Assembly: GCA_035526665.1 (NCBI GenBank)
Contig: DATLBY010000271.1
Coordinates: 1-22,286, forward strand
DNA: 22,286 nucleotides
Reading direction: 5' to 3'
From: DATLBY01 sp035526665
GTDB taxonomy: Bacteria > Acidobacteriota > Terriglobia > Bryobacterales > Bryobacteraceae
In this document: positions 6,693 through 15,257 of the stretch, piece by piece
Position numbering within the stretch: the stretch's first letter is position 1
Layout: the number at the start of each line of letters is the position of its first letter
Translations under genes and position numbers: made by a program
The notes under the pieces: generated by a model
The model's database searches: none
What the model was told of the DNA's origin: nothing
The model's input: the letters and a program-made list of their open reading frames with translations, nothing else

Positions 6693-8453
6693 ATGACCGA
6701 CCCTGCTCCTCATCCACAAATAGCAATTCTCGACACCGGCGGACAGTATTGCCACCTGATCGCCCGAAAGGTGCGCGACCTCGGTGTTTACTCTGAAGTG
6801 CTGCCCAGTGAAACGCCCGCGGCGCGTCTGCGGGGTTTTAAGGGACTGATCATCTCTGGGGGGCCGGCCAGCGTCTACGAGCAGGGAAGTCCCTGGGTCG
6901 ACCCGGCGATCTTCCATCTTGGTTCCGCCGTCCTGGGAATTTGCTACGGACAGCAGTTAATGGCGCACGTCCTGGGGGGCACGGTTACGAAAGGCGAAAA
7001 GGGAGAATACGGTCTCGCCACTTTGGAAGGTCCGGCAGGAAGGTTATTTCGGGGCGCCGCGGACTCCCAGCAGATCTGGATGAGCCACCAGGATTCCGTC
7101 AGCGGTCTACCTGTCGGGTTCTCGGTTGTTGGGCAGACCGATAGCTGCGCCATGGCCGCCATTGAAGATCCCGCGAGGCGTCTCTACGGCGTGCAGTTTC
7201 ATCCGGAAGTGGTCCATACGCACCAGGGCCGCACCATTCTTTCCAATTTTCTTTTTGATATCGCCGGGTGTACCCCCGATTGGCACCCGAAAGACCGGGT
7301 TCCGCTCATCGAAGAGCGAATCCGCGAGGTCGCCCAGGACCGCAGCATTTTCTTCTTCGTAAGCGGGGGCGTTGATTCTACGGTCGCCTACACGCTCTGT
7401 CTGCGCGCCTTGGGAAAGCATCGGGTCAGCGGCTTCTACGTGGACACGGGACTCATGCGCGAAGGGGAAACCAGGTTCGTCCGGGAACTCTTCCACACGC
7501 TCGGCAGCGACGCATTCATGGTGGAGGAGGCCGAGGATCAGTTTCTTGGGGCTCTTGCCGGCGTTCGCGATCCGGAAAAAAAGAGGCACATCATCGGCGA
7601 GCAGTTCGTGCAAGTGCAGGAACGCATTTTGCAAACCGGTCATTTCCTGGACGGCAATTGGATCCTGGGGCAGGGAACCATCTACCCCGACACCATCGAA
7701 TCCGGCGGAAGCGCCAAGGCGGCGGTGATCAAAACTCACCACAACCGCGTCGCCGGCATCCAGCGCCTGATAGAACAAAATAGGATCATCGAGCCGCTGA
7801 ACTCTTTCTACAAGGATGAGGTTCGCGAGATCGGCCGCGAGATTGGTTTACCCGCGCCCTTTCTCGATCGCCACCCTTTCCCGGGCCCAGGCCTGGCGAT
7901 CCGCTGTCTATGCGCCGAAAGATCCGAGCCGCTGGTTCCCACTGAGGACGGCTATATCATCCCGGTTCACTCCGTCGGAGTTCAGGGCGACTTCCGCAGC
8001 TACCGTCCCATCCTCAGCATTTCAGGGAGTGATCTACACCGGCGAGCAACCTCGTTGACGAACCGCCTTTCCACCGTCAACCGGGTAGTGGCCGAAATTG
8101 CGACGCGTGTCCCGTTGCCGCAGATGGCTGTGCAGCCGAGTGAGCTTACGGCCGTGCGCTTGGACCGCCTCCGGCAGGCGGACGCCATCGTGCGCCGCCT
8201 CTCCGAGGAGAGTGGTTTTGAACAAAAAATCTGGCAGTTTCCAGTCGTTCTGATTCCGGTGGGTACGGAAAGCCACCCCGACTCGGTTGTTCTTCGCCCC
8301 GTTGATTCGATGGATGGAATGACCGCTGAATCGGTTCTCATGGACGACGCGCTCTTACAGCAGATGACGCGGGAGCTGCTGGACGTTCCCGGGGTCTGCG
8401 GCGTCTTTTACGATCTGACGCATAAACCTCCTGGCACCATTGAATGGGAGTAG
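6693..8453 (+). CDS. guaA: GMP synthase (glutamine-hydrolysing), long eukaryote-like form
   Basis: It converts XMP to GMP using glutamine and ATP. The 586-residue product has a class I glutaminase domain with Cys84 (GICYGQQ), His170 and Glu172 (FHPEV). The ATP-pyrophosphatase domain has the PP-loop SGGVDS at 224-229, and the C-terminus ends KPPGTIEWE. Common bacterial GuaA has about 510-525 residues. Here some 70 extra residues follow PFPGPGLAIRCLC (395-407) and include IIPVHSVGVQGDFRSY (422-437) and TVNRVV before the LRQADAIVRRL helix. This matches the extra dimerisation subdomain of human-type GMP synthase, from memory of that sequence. ATG 6693 follows GAAAGG with short spacing. It converges with mutL across only 8 bases, leaving no room for a separate terminator. 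Confidence 0.97.
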   Translation: MTDPAPHPQIAILDTGGQYCHLIARKVRDLGVYSEVLPSETPAARLRGFKGLIISGGPASVYEQGSPWVDPAIFHLGSAVLGICYGQQLMAHVLGGTVTKGEKGEYGLATLEGPAGRLFRGAADSQQIWMSHQDSVSGLPVGFSVVGQTDSCAMAAIEDPARRLYGVQFHPEVVHTHQGRTILSNFLFDIAGCTPDWHPKDRVPLIEERIREVAQDRSIFFFVSGGVDSTVAYTLCLRALGKHRVSGFYVDTGLMREGETRFVRELFHTLGSDAFMVEEAEDQFLGALAGVRDPEKKRHIIGEQFVQVQERILQTGHFLDGNWILGQGTIYPDTIESGGSAKAAVIKTHHNRVAGIQRLIEQNRIIEPLNSFYKDEVREIGREIGLPAPFLDRHPFPGPGLAIRCLCAERSEPLVPTEDGYIIPVHSVGVQGDFRSYRPILSISGSDLHRRATSLTNRLSTVNRVVAEIATRVPLPQMAVQPSELTAVRLDRLRQADAIVRRLSEESGFEQKIWQFPVVLIPVGTESHPDSVVLRPVDSMDGMTAESVLMDDALLQQMTRELLDVPGVCGVFYDLTHKPPGTIEWE

Positions 8454-8461
8454 CGGCGTCT

Positions 8462-10384
8462 CTAAATGCGGTGAAAGCCCTTCAGGATGTCCTTGGTGGC
8501 GTAGCGAAGAGCGATTGGCCGCCCGTGCGGACAGCTCATGGGGTAATCGGTGGACGCCAGAGAAGTCAACAGCCACTCCATTTTCGCCTGGTCTAAGCGG
8601 GTATTGATCTTGATAGCCGCCCGGCAGGAGATGGACGCGGCGATGCCGCGGCGAATATCGTCCATCGACAGGCTGCGGAGTTCGGCATCACCGATCTCCA
8701 GTATCTCGAAAAGGATTTTCTCGATATCCGCTAGACCGGCCGCCGACGGCGCCGCCTTCACGGCGATCGTTCGATTTCCAAAGGGCTCCGTTTCAAATCC
8801 GGTCTGGTTGAGTTCCTCTGCGATGCGCGCATACTGCAGCTGTTGAGATGCTGTAAGCTCAATCACTAGCGGCATCAATAGTTGCTGCATCTCCACCCGG
8901 CCCGCCGCGCGCTGCCGCAGTACTTTTTCGAATAGAATGCGTTCGTGGGCGACGTGCTGATCGATGATCCATAACCCATCACGTCCCGCGGCAATGATGA
9001 AACTGTCGTGAATCTGCCCGAGCGGGCGAAGGTCCCTGAGTGCCTCTAAACTCTGCGCTTCCACCTCGAAGCCGTCGATAGGAAAGCCCGCGTGTGTATC
9101 TGGAACCGCCAGTCGGGGCGGCGGCTCGGGAGATTGTATAGGAGCTGTTCCAAAATCAAATCGTGGGTCCGGCCCAGCTGGACTGCGCAGCGTCATTACC
9201 GGCAGATCGGCCGTGTGGTTAGGAGAATTCGGGAGCGACGCAGAAGGAACGGCATCCTGTTGGCCCTCCATTCGCTGGCTGAATTCGGAGTAGGGAAGAA
9301 TGGCTGCAGGCTGCGCGTATGCCGGCAGCGGCAGGCTCGAAACCGGACGGCTCTGCATCAGCACGGCGCGGACCGAGTCGCGCACGAAATCGTGAACGAA
9401 CGACCCGTGCCGGAAGCGAACCTCCGTTTTCGAGGGGTGCACGTTCACATCCACCTCCTCGCAGTCGCAATCCAGAAATAGAAGGGCGAATGGATAGGAG
9501 GCCGGCGGAATCAGGTTGTGATAGGCGGCCGAAAGCGCGTGCAGCAGCAGTTTATCCCGTATGAGCCTGCCGTTTACAAAAAGATAAACCGAATTCCGGT
9601 TCAGCTTCTGAACCTGGGGGCGGCTGACAAATCCACGCAGAGCGAACACGCGGTCTACCGGCTCGGCGTCCTCGGAAGATGGACCGAGTTTTAGTTGCCG
9701 CTCGCAGAAACCAAGGTCCACCAATTGATCGAGCGTCTGTCCCCCGAATACCTGATATACACGGTCTCGCAACTCCGTCACGGGGGTGACGGCCAGCAGT
9801 TCATTCGGTCCGTTTATCAGCTGAAAGCTTTTTGAGGGATGCGCCAGACTGTAGTGGGTTGCCAGCGAGGCGATGTGGGCAAGCTCCGTCTGTTCCGATC
9901 GGAGAAACTTGCGGCGCGCCGGGACATTGAAGAAAAGATCCCGTACCGTAATGACGGTTCCGGCCGCCAGCGACGATTCGTCGCACCGGATCAGCTTTCC
10001 TCCGACGACCTCCACGGTTGTTCCGGTAGTCTCCTGACTGGTTCGCGTCTCCAGCAGCAGGCGGGAAACGGAAGCGATGGAAGGGAGCGCCTCGCCGCGG
10101 AAGCCGAGAGTCGCAATGGAAAGCAGGTCGCTGACGTCGTTCAGCTTGCTGGTGGCATGCCGCTCAAAAGCCAACAGCGCATCGTCGCGCAGCATGCCGC
10201 AGCCGTTGTCGGTGATGCGCAGTAGCCTGCGTCCGCCGCTCTCCACCTGGATGCGAACTTCCGTTGCGCCCGCGTCCAGTGAGTTTTCCAGCAGCTCCTT
10301 GGCTACGGAGGCGGGCCGCTCCACCACCTCTCCGGCTGCGATCTTGTTCGCTACATTGTCGGAGAGTATCCGGATACGGCCCAT
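8462..10384 (-). CDS. mutL: DNA mismatch repair protein MutL with endonuclease motifs
   Basis: This is the matchmaker and nicking ATPase of methyl-independent mismatch repair, 640 residues long. The GHKL ATPase domain shows KELLENSLDAGA with Glu30 and Asn34, TDNGCG with Asp59, and TLGFRGEAL at 92-100. The transducer domain ends with VDVNVHPSKTEVRF (311-324). A Pro/Ser-rich linker of about 100 residues (345-435) leads to the C-terminal domain. That domain has DQHVAHERILFE (475-486) and CPHGRP (618-623), which are the metal-binding motifs of MutL proteins that nick DNA themselves in bacteria lacking MutH. Its ATG lies 6 bases after the TolC-type gene's stop, with only a weak ribosome-binding site. 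It is thus probably read from the exporter transcript. mutS is not in the window. Confidence 0.96.
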   Translation of the reverse strand: MGRIRILSDNVANKIAAGEVVERPASVAKELLENSLDAGATEVRIQVESGGRRLLRITDNGCGMLRDDALLAFERHATSKLNDVSDLLSIATLGFRGEALPSIASVSRLLLETRTSQETTGTTVEVVGGKLIRCDESSLAAGTVITVRDLFFNVPARRKFLRSEQTELAHIASLATHYSLAHPSKSFQLINGPNELLAVTPVTELRDRVYQVFGGQTLDQLVDLGFCERQLKLGPSSEDAEPVDRVFALRGFVSRPQVQKLNRNSVYLFVNGRLIRDKLLLHALSAAYHNLIPPASYPFALLFLDCDCEEVDVNVHPSKTEVRFRHGSFVHDFVRDSVRAVLMQSRPVSSLPLPAYAQPAAILPYSEFSQRMEGQQDAVPSASLPNSPNHTADLPVMTLRSPAGPDPRFDFGTAPIQSPEPPPRLAVPDTHAGFPIDGFEVEAQSLEALRDLRPLGQIHDSFIIAAGRDGLWIIDQHVAHERILFEKVLRQRAAGRVEMQQLLMPLVIELTASQQLQYARIAEELNQTGFETEPFGNRTIAVKAAPSAAGLADIEKILFEILEIGDAELRSLSMDDIRRGIAASISCRAAIKINTRLDQAKMEWLLTSLASTDYPMSCPHGRPIALRYATKDILKGFHRI

Positions 10385-10390
10385 CGAAGA

Positions 10391-12088
10391 CTACTGTATC
10401 GCGATGCCTCGTTCCGGCAGGAGTTCACCGGTGAACCGCAACAGGTTCGTCAGGTTCTTGCGATAGTTGACCGATTGATTGACCAGATCAGACTGCGCCC
10501 GCGTGAGGGCGCTCTGGGAGTCAAGCAGGAAGAATAAGGTGATGGTGCCGAGGTCGTATCGCTTCTGGTCGGCATCCACGCGCTTCTGCGCCAGGTCGAG
10601 TGCAATCTTGGCAAGCTCCACGCTCGAGCGGCTGCTTTCCACCTGGTTTACGGCGTTCAGCACGTCCAGCCGCACCGTCTGCTCGACACCCCGGATTCGA
10701 TAAGCGTCCAACTTGCGGTTCACCAGGGCATCTGCGTAGTCGGCCGCGCCCTTACGGTCGCGGATTGGAAGACGCAGCGTCAGGCCGAAGCCATAGACGG
10801 GGAAACCGAATCCGAAGAGCTGGTCGAGCGCATCGCCAAAGCCTCCAGGAACAGTGCTGATGATAGTGGAACGCGAGCCATCGTCGGTGAAGACGTTACT
10901 TCTTTGAGTGAATGGACCGCCCCGGCCGGCCGAACCATACTGCCCGAAAACGGACAGATCGGGACGCAGCTGGTTTGCGACAAATTTGATATTCAAATCG
11001 TCGACATCCAGACTCTGGACAGCGTTCTTCAAGTCCGGACGTAGCTTCAGGCCCTTGGCCACCAACGCCTCTTTGTCCAGAGCGGACTCCGGCGGCGGCG
11101 TAATCGATTCGGTCAACACAATCGGCACGGTTCGCGCCGTTGGATCCAGGTCCGCGCCGATCTGCCGGCGGAGAACATCCTCCACCTGCGCCAGCCGGAA
11201 ACGGGCCTGCGTGACCAGAATCTCGAAATTCGCATACTGGGCCTGCGGCTGATAAATTTCCAGCGACGAGATGGCGCCCAGCTCCAGCTCTTTTTGGGCG
11301 CGCTTCAACGATGTGTCGGCCAGCGCCAGCGCCTGCTCCTGTACCCGCAGGTTTTCACGCGCCAGAATCACATCCCAATATGCGTTCTCGGATTGCGAGA
11401 CGAGACGCAGCAACTGGTCCTGGAAGGCATATTCGCTTCCGCGTAGCCGGCTGCGCGCGATGGTGATGGGAAGCTTGGTCATAAAGCTGCCGCGATTTCG
11501 CAGCAGCGGCTGTGTGAAATTGAAGTTCAGATTTGCGCTCAGCGCCGGATTAAACAGTGCGAACGAGCTATTCGTGGATGTCTTCGATGTGTTGAAACCA
11601 ACCTGATAATTGGCGCCGCTCGCTACCGTCTGCTGGTAGCGGAAGATGGATGGCTGGGCTAACAGATTCGAAGTAGCCGCGCCTGCCAGCGCGTCGTTCG
11701 CGGGCGTCTTGGTACGCGTGCTGTTGAAGTTGGCAAAAAGGCTTGGATCGAAGACGGAAAACGCCCGCAGAATTGCGTTCTTCGACGTCTCAACGGTCAG
11801 CTTCTGGATTGCGATGTCTGTGTTGTTGGCCAACACCAGATCCAGATAGGAACGGAGAGAAAGCTCAAGCTTTCCGTCAACAATATAATCGTTCAACCGG
11901 ACCGGGGCCTGCAGTTCGACCCGCGAGGGAGGAACATCGAAAGCTTTCCGGAAATAGGCCCGGGTCGGAAACAAAGGCGTGCTGACGCGCGGCAGGTCCG
12001 CGGCCGGACTGACAGCAGGCCCCTGCAGTGGTTGAGCCGCCAGGCTCGTTGCGTACAGCAGTACAGTCAGTATGGAACCAGATCTCAT
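10391..12088 (-). CDS. TolC-family outer-membrane efflux protein
   Basis: This is the outer-membrane channel component of a tripartite exporter. It has 565 residues from ATG 12088, chosen because AAGGG lies 6 bases upstream; an in-frame ATG at 12094 would add two residues. A signal peptide is evident (hydrophobic GSILTVLLYATSLAA, cleaved near SLAA-Q). Two outer-membrane efflux repeats follow, each rich in long amphipathic helices. The first contains NTDIAIQKLTVE and the N-F-x-F-T-Q-P-L-L-R-N-R-G strand typical of the family; the second has RLPIRDRKGAADYADA. The permease gene ends 9 bases upstream of this start, and mutL begins 6 bases after the stop. No lipobox cysteine is seen. The transported substrate cannot be told from the sequence. 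Confidence 0.92.
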   Translation of the reverse strand: MRSGSILTVLLYATSLAAQPLQGPAVSPAADLPRVSTPLFPTRAYFRKAFDVPPSRVELQAPVRLNDYIVDGKLELSLRSYLDLVLANNTDIAIQKLTVETSKNAILRAFSVFDPSLFANFNSTRTKTPANDALAGAATSNLLAQPSIFRYQQTVASGANYQVGFNTSKTSTNSSFALFNPALSANLNFNFTQPLLRNRGSFMTKLPITIARSRLRGSEYAFQDQLLRLVSQSENAYWDVILARENLRVQEQALALADTSLKRAQKELELGAISSLEIYQPQAQYANFEILVTQARFRLAQVEDVLRRQIGADLDPTARTVPIVLTESITPPPESALDKEALVAKGLKLRPDLKNAVQSLDVDDLNIKFVANQLRPDLSVFGQYGSAGRGGPFTQRSNVFTDDGSRSTIISTVPGGFGDALDQLFGFGFPVYGFGLTLRLPIRDRKGAADYADALVNRKLDAYRIRGVEQTVRLDVLNAVNQVESSRSSVELAKIALDLAQKRVDADQKRYDLGTITLFFLLDSQSALTRAQSDLVNQSVNYRKNLTNLLRFTGELLPERGIAIQ

Positions 12089-12097
12089 ATTCATCCC

Positions 12098-13354
12098 TTA
12101 CTCGTATCGGATCGCCTCAATGGGATCCAGTTTGGCAGCCTGCACGGCCGGGTAGATTCCGAACAGGAGTCCGATCCCAACCGATACGCCGAAGGCCACG
12201 GCGATTGAAGCGGTCGTCACATCGGTGGACCAACCAGCGGCCGCCGCGATAATTTTGGAAAGTGAATAGCCGAACAGGATGCCGATGAGTCCTCCGATGA
12301 TGGAGATGAGCACCGCTTCGGTCAAAAATTGCCGTATGATATCCGCCTGCCGTGCGCCGATAGCGCGGCGGATACCGATTTCACGGGTCCGTTCCAGCAC
12401 AGTAGCAAGCATGATGTTCATGATGCCGATACCACCCACCAGCAGCGATATTCCGGCAATACAGATCATGACCACGCTAAAGATGAACTGGGTTCTGCGC
12501 TTCTGCTCGAGCAGACCCGCAGGCACCGTTACATTGAAATCGCCGGCGTCTTTGTGGGTCGCGGTCAAAATCGCGTTCACCACGTTGGCGGTTTCCACCG
12601 AGTCCACGTCCTTGCGAACCTTGATGTAGATGCCGTCGATCTCGTCCTTCAAGTAGCTGTTGTTGTCCTCAAACCGCCGCATCACCGTGTTGAGCGGAGC
12701 GATCACCATGTTGTTACGGTTCGCGACCTCCAGGCCCTCCACATCTGTATCGGCCGTCGCCTGCTGGGCGAGCACGCCGATCACCTGCAGCCAGGTGTCA
12801 TTCACCTTTACATACTTCCCCACGGCCGGATCGTATCCCAGCAGATTTACCTTGGCCGACTCTCCCAGAACGCAAACGGGCGCGGAGCGAGTGTCATCGT
12901 CCTCATTAAAGAAGCGGCCTTCCACTATCTTCAGACTGTTAATTTGCAGGAAGTCGGCGGATACTCCGATTAGTAACGGCTGTTCCTGAGCAGTCTTGGG
13001 CAGCACTTTCAAAGGTTTAAATCGCTTTCTGGGCGTCAGGGCTTCTACGCCTTGGACGTTCTCCGAGATCGCGCGATAGTCTCGAAAGGTCAAGCCGGGT
13101 GAGATTGCGCGCCGGGCCTGCAACTCATTTCGATCCACTGCCTCCTTGGCTTCGATAATGATATTGTTGACGCCGAGAAGATCGATGTAGCTCATCATCT
13201 CTTTCTGCGCGCCCGCCGTGATTGATAGCATGGCCACCACCGCGCCGACGCCGAAAATCATGCCAAGCATGGTCAGCAGGCTGCGCAGCTTGTGAACAAA
13301 GAGGCTTGAAAGCCCCATTTTTAATTCAGAGGTGATTCCCGAAAAGTTTGCCAT
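12098..13354 (-). CDS. MacB/FtsX-type ABC transporter permease, no ATPase domain
   Basis: This is the inner-membrane component of a mechanotransmission-type exporter. The 418-residue product has the MacB layout: an N-terminal helix (about 24-47, KLRSLLTMLGMIFGVGAVVAML), a large periplasmic MacB-PCD-like domain (about 48-285), then three helices (about 290-318, 343-371 and 380-402). The cytoplasmic coupling segment TREIGIRRAIGA lies at 323-334. The C-terminal motif LDPIEAIRYE is family-typical. Unlike E. coli MacB it lacks the fused nucleotide-binding domain, so it needs a separate ATPase, which is not in this window. Its start overlaps the upstream adaptor stop by one base (TAATG), and the TolC-type gene follows, so co-translation is likely. 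Confidence 0.93.
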   Translation of the reverse strand: MANFSGITSELKMGLSSLFVHKLRSLLTMLGMIFGVGAVVAMLSITAGAQKEMMSYIDLLGVNNIIIEAKEAVDRNELQARRAISPGLTFRDYRAISENVQGVEALTPRKRFKPLKVLPKTAQEQPLLIGVSADFLQINSLKIVEGRFFNEDDDTRSAPVCVLGESAKVNLLGYDPAVGKYVKVNDTWLQVIGVLAQQATADTDVEGLEVANRNNMVIAPLNTVMRRFEDNNSYLKDEIDGIYIKVRKDVDSVETANVVNAILTATHKDAGDFNVTVPAGLLEQKRRTQFIFSVVMICIAGISLLVGGIGIMNIMLATVLERTREIGIRRAIGARQADIIRQFLTEAVLISIIGGLIGILFGYSLSKIIAAAAGWSTDVTTASIAVAFGVSVGIGLLFGIYPAVQAAKLDPIEAIRYE

Positions 13355-15240
13355 TACTTGCCTCCGCCTGCCGGCATGCCGCCCATGGGACCGCCGCCGT
13401 TGGAGCCCTTGTCCTTCTTCTTGTCGCCCGGCTTAACATTCGGATCGGCCATCGCGATCGTCTCACCGGCTTTTAAGCCGGAGGCGATCACCATGGTCGA
13501 TTCCGTTCGCTTGAGCGGCTTTATGATCCGCTCTTCCCATTTGTTGTTGTTGCGGACATAGACGATTTTATTTCCGTCCTTCTCAAAAACCGCCTGTGCC
13601 GGTATGTTGATCGCGTTGGGAATCTTTTCGAGGATGATCTCGACATCCGCCAGCAGCCCGGGCCGCATCAGCACGTCCAGGTTATTGTCGGCTTCCGGAG
13701 GCGCCGGCAACTTTGCGTTCTCCATATCCTTCTGACTAAATTGGCTTCTCAGCATCCCCATCATCGCCATGGCTGGGTCTTCCCCACCAGGTCCACGGTT
13801 GCCCGCCATCCTGCCCCCAGGGGCCGCCCCCGGTCCGGGTTTGCCTCCGGCTCCAGGAGCCGACTTCATCGCTTCGGCCATTACCTTTGACCGCTCTTCG
13901 GGCGAAAGATCGGAGAGCTTGCGGCCCTTCAAAGCCTTCTGCACCGCCTCGTTCATTTTCTGGCTGTCCGGTCCAGTGGCGCCTGCACGAGAAGCACCGC
14001 CGGGCGGCCGTATCATCATCTGCCGGCCTGCGCCCTCGCCGGGCATGCCTCCCGGACCTGGGGCGGGCGCTCCCGCCCCCTGCACTCCCTCCGGAGCCGC
14101 GCCGCCAGGGGGAGGCCCACCGGGCGCGCCTCCCATCGAAGCCATGGTCATGGGCATCTGCGCCGGGACGGGCTTCTTGCGGTTCTGCTCCTGAGTCTCC
14201 AGGACTTTCCGGATCTGCTCGGGTTTGGCTCCCAGGCCGGTTAGCAGCTGCTTCATGTCGATCGAAAACACCACGTCAAATTTCTTCGCCGGATCAGACG
14301 AGAAGATGTTGGCCGACGCGGTCCCGCTCATGGTTTTGATTTTTCCTGTAAAGGATTTATCGCCCACGGCGTCGAGCTGGATCTTTACATCCTGACCCTC
14401 TTTCAGATTGGCGCGGTCTAACTCGCCGACCTTCGCCACTAGTTCCAATTCCGACAGGTCGAGAATTTCGGCCACTGCGACGCCCGGCTGCACCTGATCG
14501 CCTTCACGAAAGTCGGGAATCTGCACGCCCGGGAACATGAAGTTCGGCCGGTTTTGCTTCACCGCAACCAGGCCGCTCATGGGAGCAAGCAGCTTCACCT
14601 GGGCCAGCCTCTGCCGCTCGCGTCCCAACTCCATCTGGGACTTCCGCTTCTTCTCGGTCAAAACCGCCATCTCGGCTTGAGCCTGCTCCAGCCGTGATTT
14701 AATATCGCTTTCGAGTTGGCGCAGCCGGCGGCGGGCCTCCTCGAGATTCAACAGATTCTTGCGGGCGTCAATCGCCGAGATCAGCTCGTTGCGCTTCACT
14801 TCCAGCTCAGCCCGGCGCACCGAATAGCGGGCACGCAGCAGTTCTACCTGGTCCTGATTGTTCCGGATGGCCAGATCGGCCTGCGCCTTCTTGACCTGCT
14901 CGTCCACCTGATCGATTTCGAGCTGCTTCTCTTCCAGACGCGAGTTCACTTCGGAATCGTCAAATTCCACCACCAGGTCCTTTTCGCGCGCGAAACTGCC
15001 GAGCTGCGCCAATTGGGTAACCTGGACCGTTCCAAACAGATTGGGAGCGATTAACGTTGCGGAACGCACAGCCCGCAACTCACCCCGGGTAAAGCTCCGG
15101 ACCACAACATCTCCACGCCGCACTTTTGTCGTCGCGATCTGCTGCTGCCGCTGCGGCATGGACTGGAACAGCCGGTAGCCGCTCCAGACAGCGCCGGCGA
15201 CCACCATCAGAATGACAAGTCGAATAATTACTTTCTTCAT
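13354..15240 (-). CDS. HlyD/MacA-type periplasmic adaptor with Met/Pro/Gly-rich insert (adaptor 1)
   Basis: This is a membrane fusion protein linking permease and outer-membrane channel, 628 residues long. It has an N-terminal membrane anchor (3-21) and the first half of the lipoyl-like domain (35-95). A long coiled-coil hairpin runs over about 98-215, followed by the return strand LLAPMSGLVAVKQNRP and the beta-barrel (262-330). Next comes an extra segment at about 331-520: Pro/Gly/Ala-rich, with 16 Met in 361-510, and containing a helical piece with LSPEERSKVM. The barrel and membrane-proximal domain then resume at MRPGLLADVEII (526-537). A Lys-rich, then Gly/Met-rich tail ends the protein. 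Common MacA-type adaptors are roughly 350-450 residues, so the insert accounts for the size. AAGGAA 5 bases before ATG 15240 supports the start. Confidence 0.88.
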   Translation of the reverse strand: MKKVIIRLVILMVVAGAVWSGYRLFQSMPQRQQQIATTKVRRGDVVVRSFTRGELRAVRSATLIAPNLFGTVQVTQLAQLGSFAREKDLVVEFDDSEVNSRLEEKQLEIDQVDEQVKKAQADLAIRNNQDQVELLRARYSVRRAELEVKRNELISAIDARKNLLNLEEARRRLRQLESDIKSRLEQAQAEMAVLTEKKRKSQMELGRERQRLAQVKLLAPMSGLVAVKQNRPNFMFPGVQIPDFREGDQVQPGVAVAEILDLSELELVAKVGELDRANLKEGQDVKIQLDAVGDKSFTGKIKTMSGTASANIFSSDPAKKFDVVFSIDMKQLLTGLGAKPEQIRKVLETQEQNRKKPVPAQMPMTMASMGGAPGGPPPGGAAPEGVQGAGAPAPGPGGMPGEGAGRQMMIRPPGGASRAGATGPDSQKMNEAVQKALKGRKLSDLSPEERSKVMAEAMKSAPGAGGKPGPGAAPGGRMAGNRGPGGEDPAMAMMGMLRSQFSQKDMENAKLPAPPEADNNLDVLMRPGLLADVEIILEKIPNAINIPAQAVFEKDGNKIVYVRNNNKWEERIIKPLKRTESTMVIASGLKAGETIAMADPNVKPGDKKKDKGSNGGGPMGGMPAGGGK

Positions 15241-15257
15241 GAGTGTTCCTTGTTCCG

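Noticed and set aside
7107..7778. 223-residue minus-strand frame inside guaA
   Set aside because: guaA in this interval has intact catalytic motifs; the antisense frame is a by-product of high GC.
8454..8461. Bidirectional terminator between guaA and mutL
   Set aside because: Only 8 bases separate the two stop codons, and I found no strong hairpin with a T-run around them.
13769..14194. Proline- and glycine-rich plus-strand frames opposite adaptor 1
   Set aside because: They are the complement of the Pro/Gly-rich insert and arise from its codon composition.
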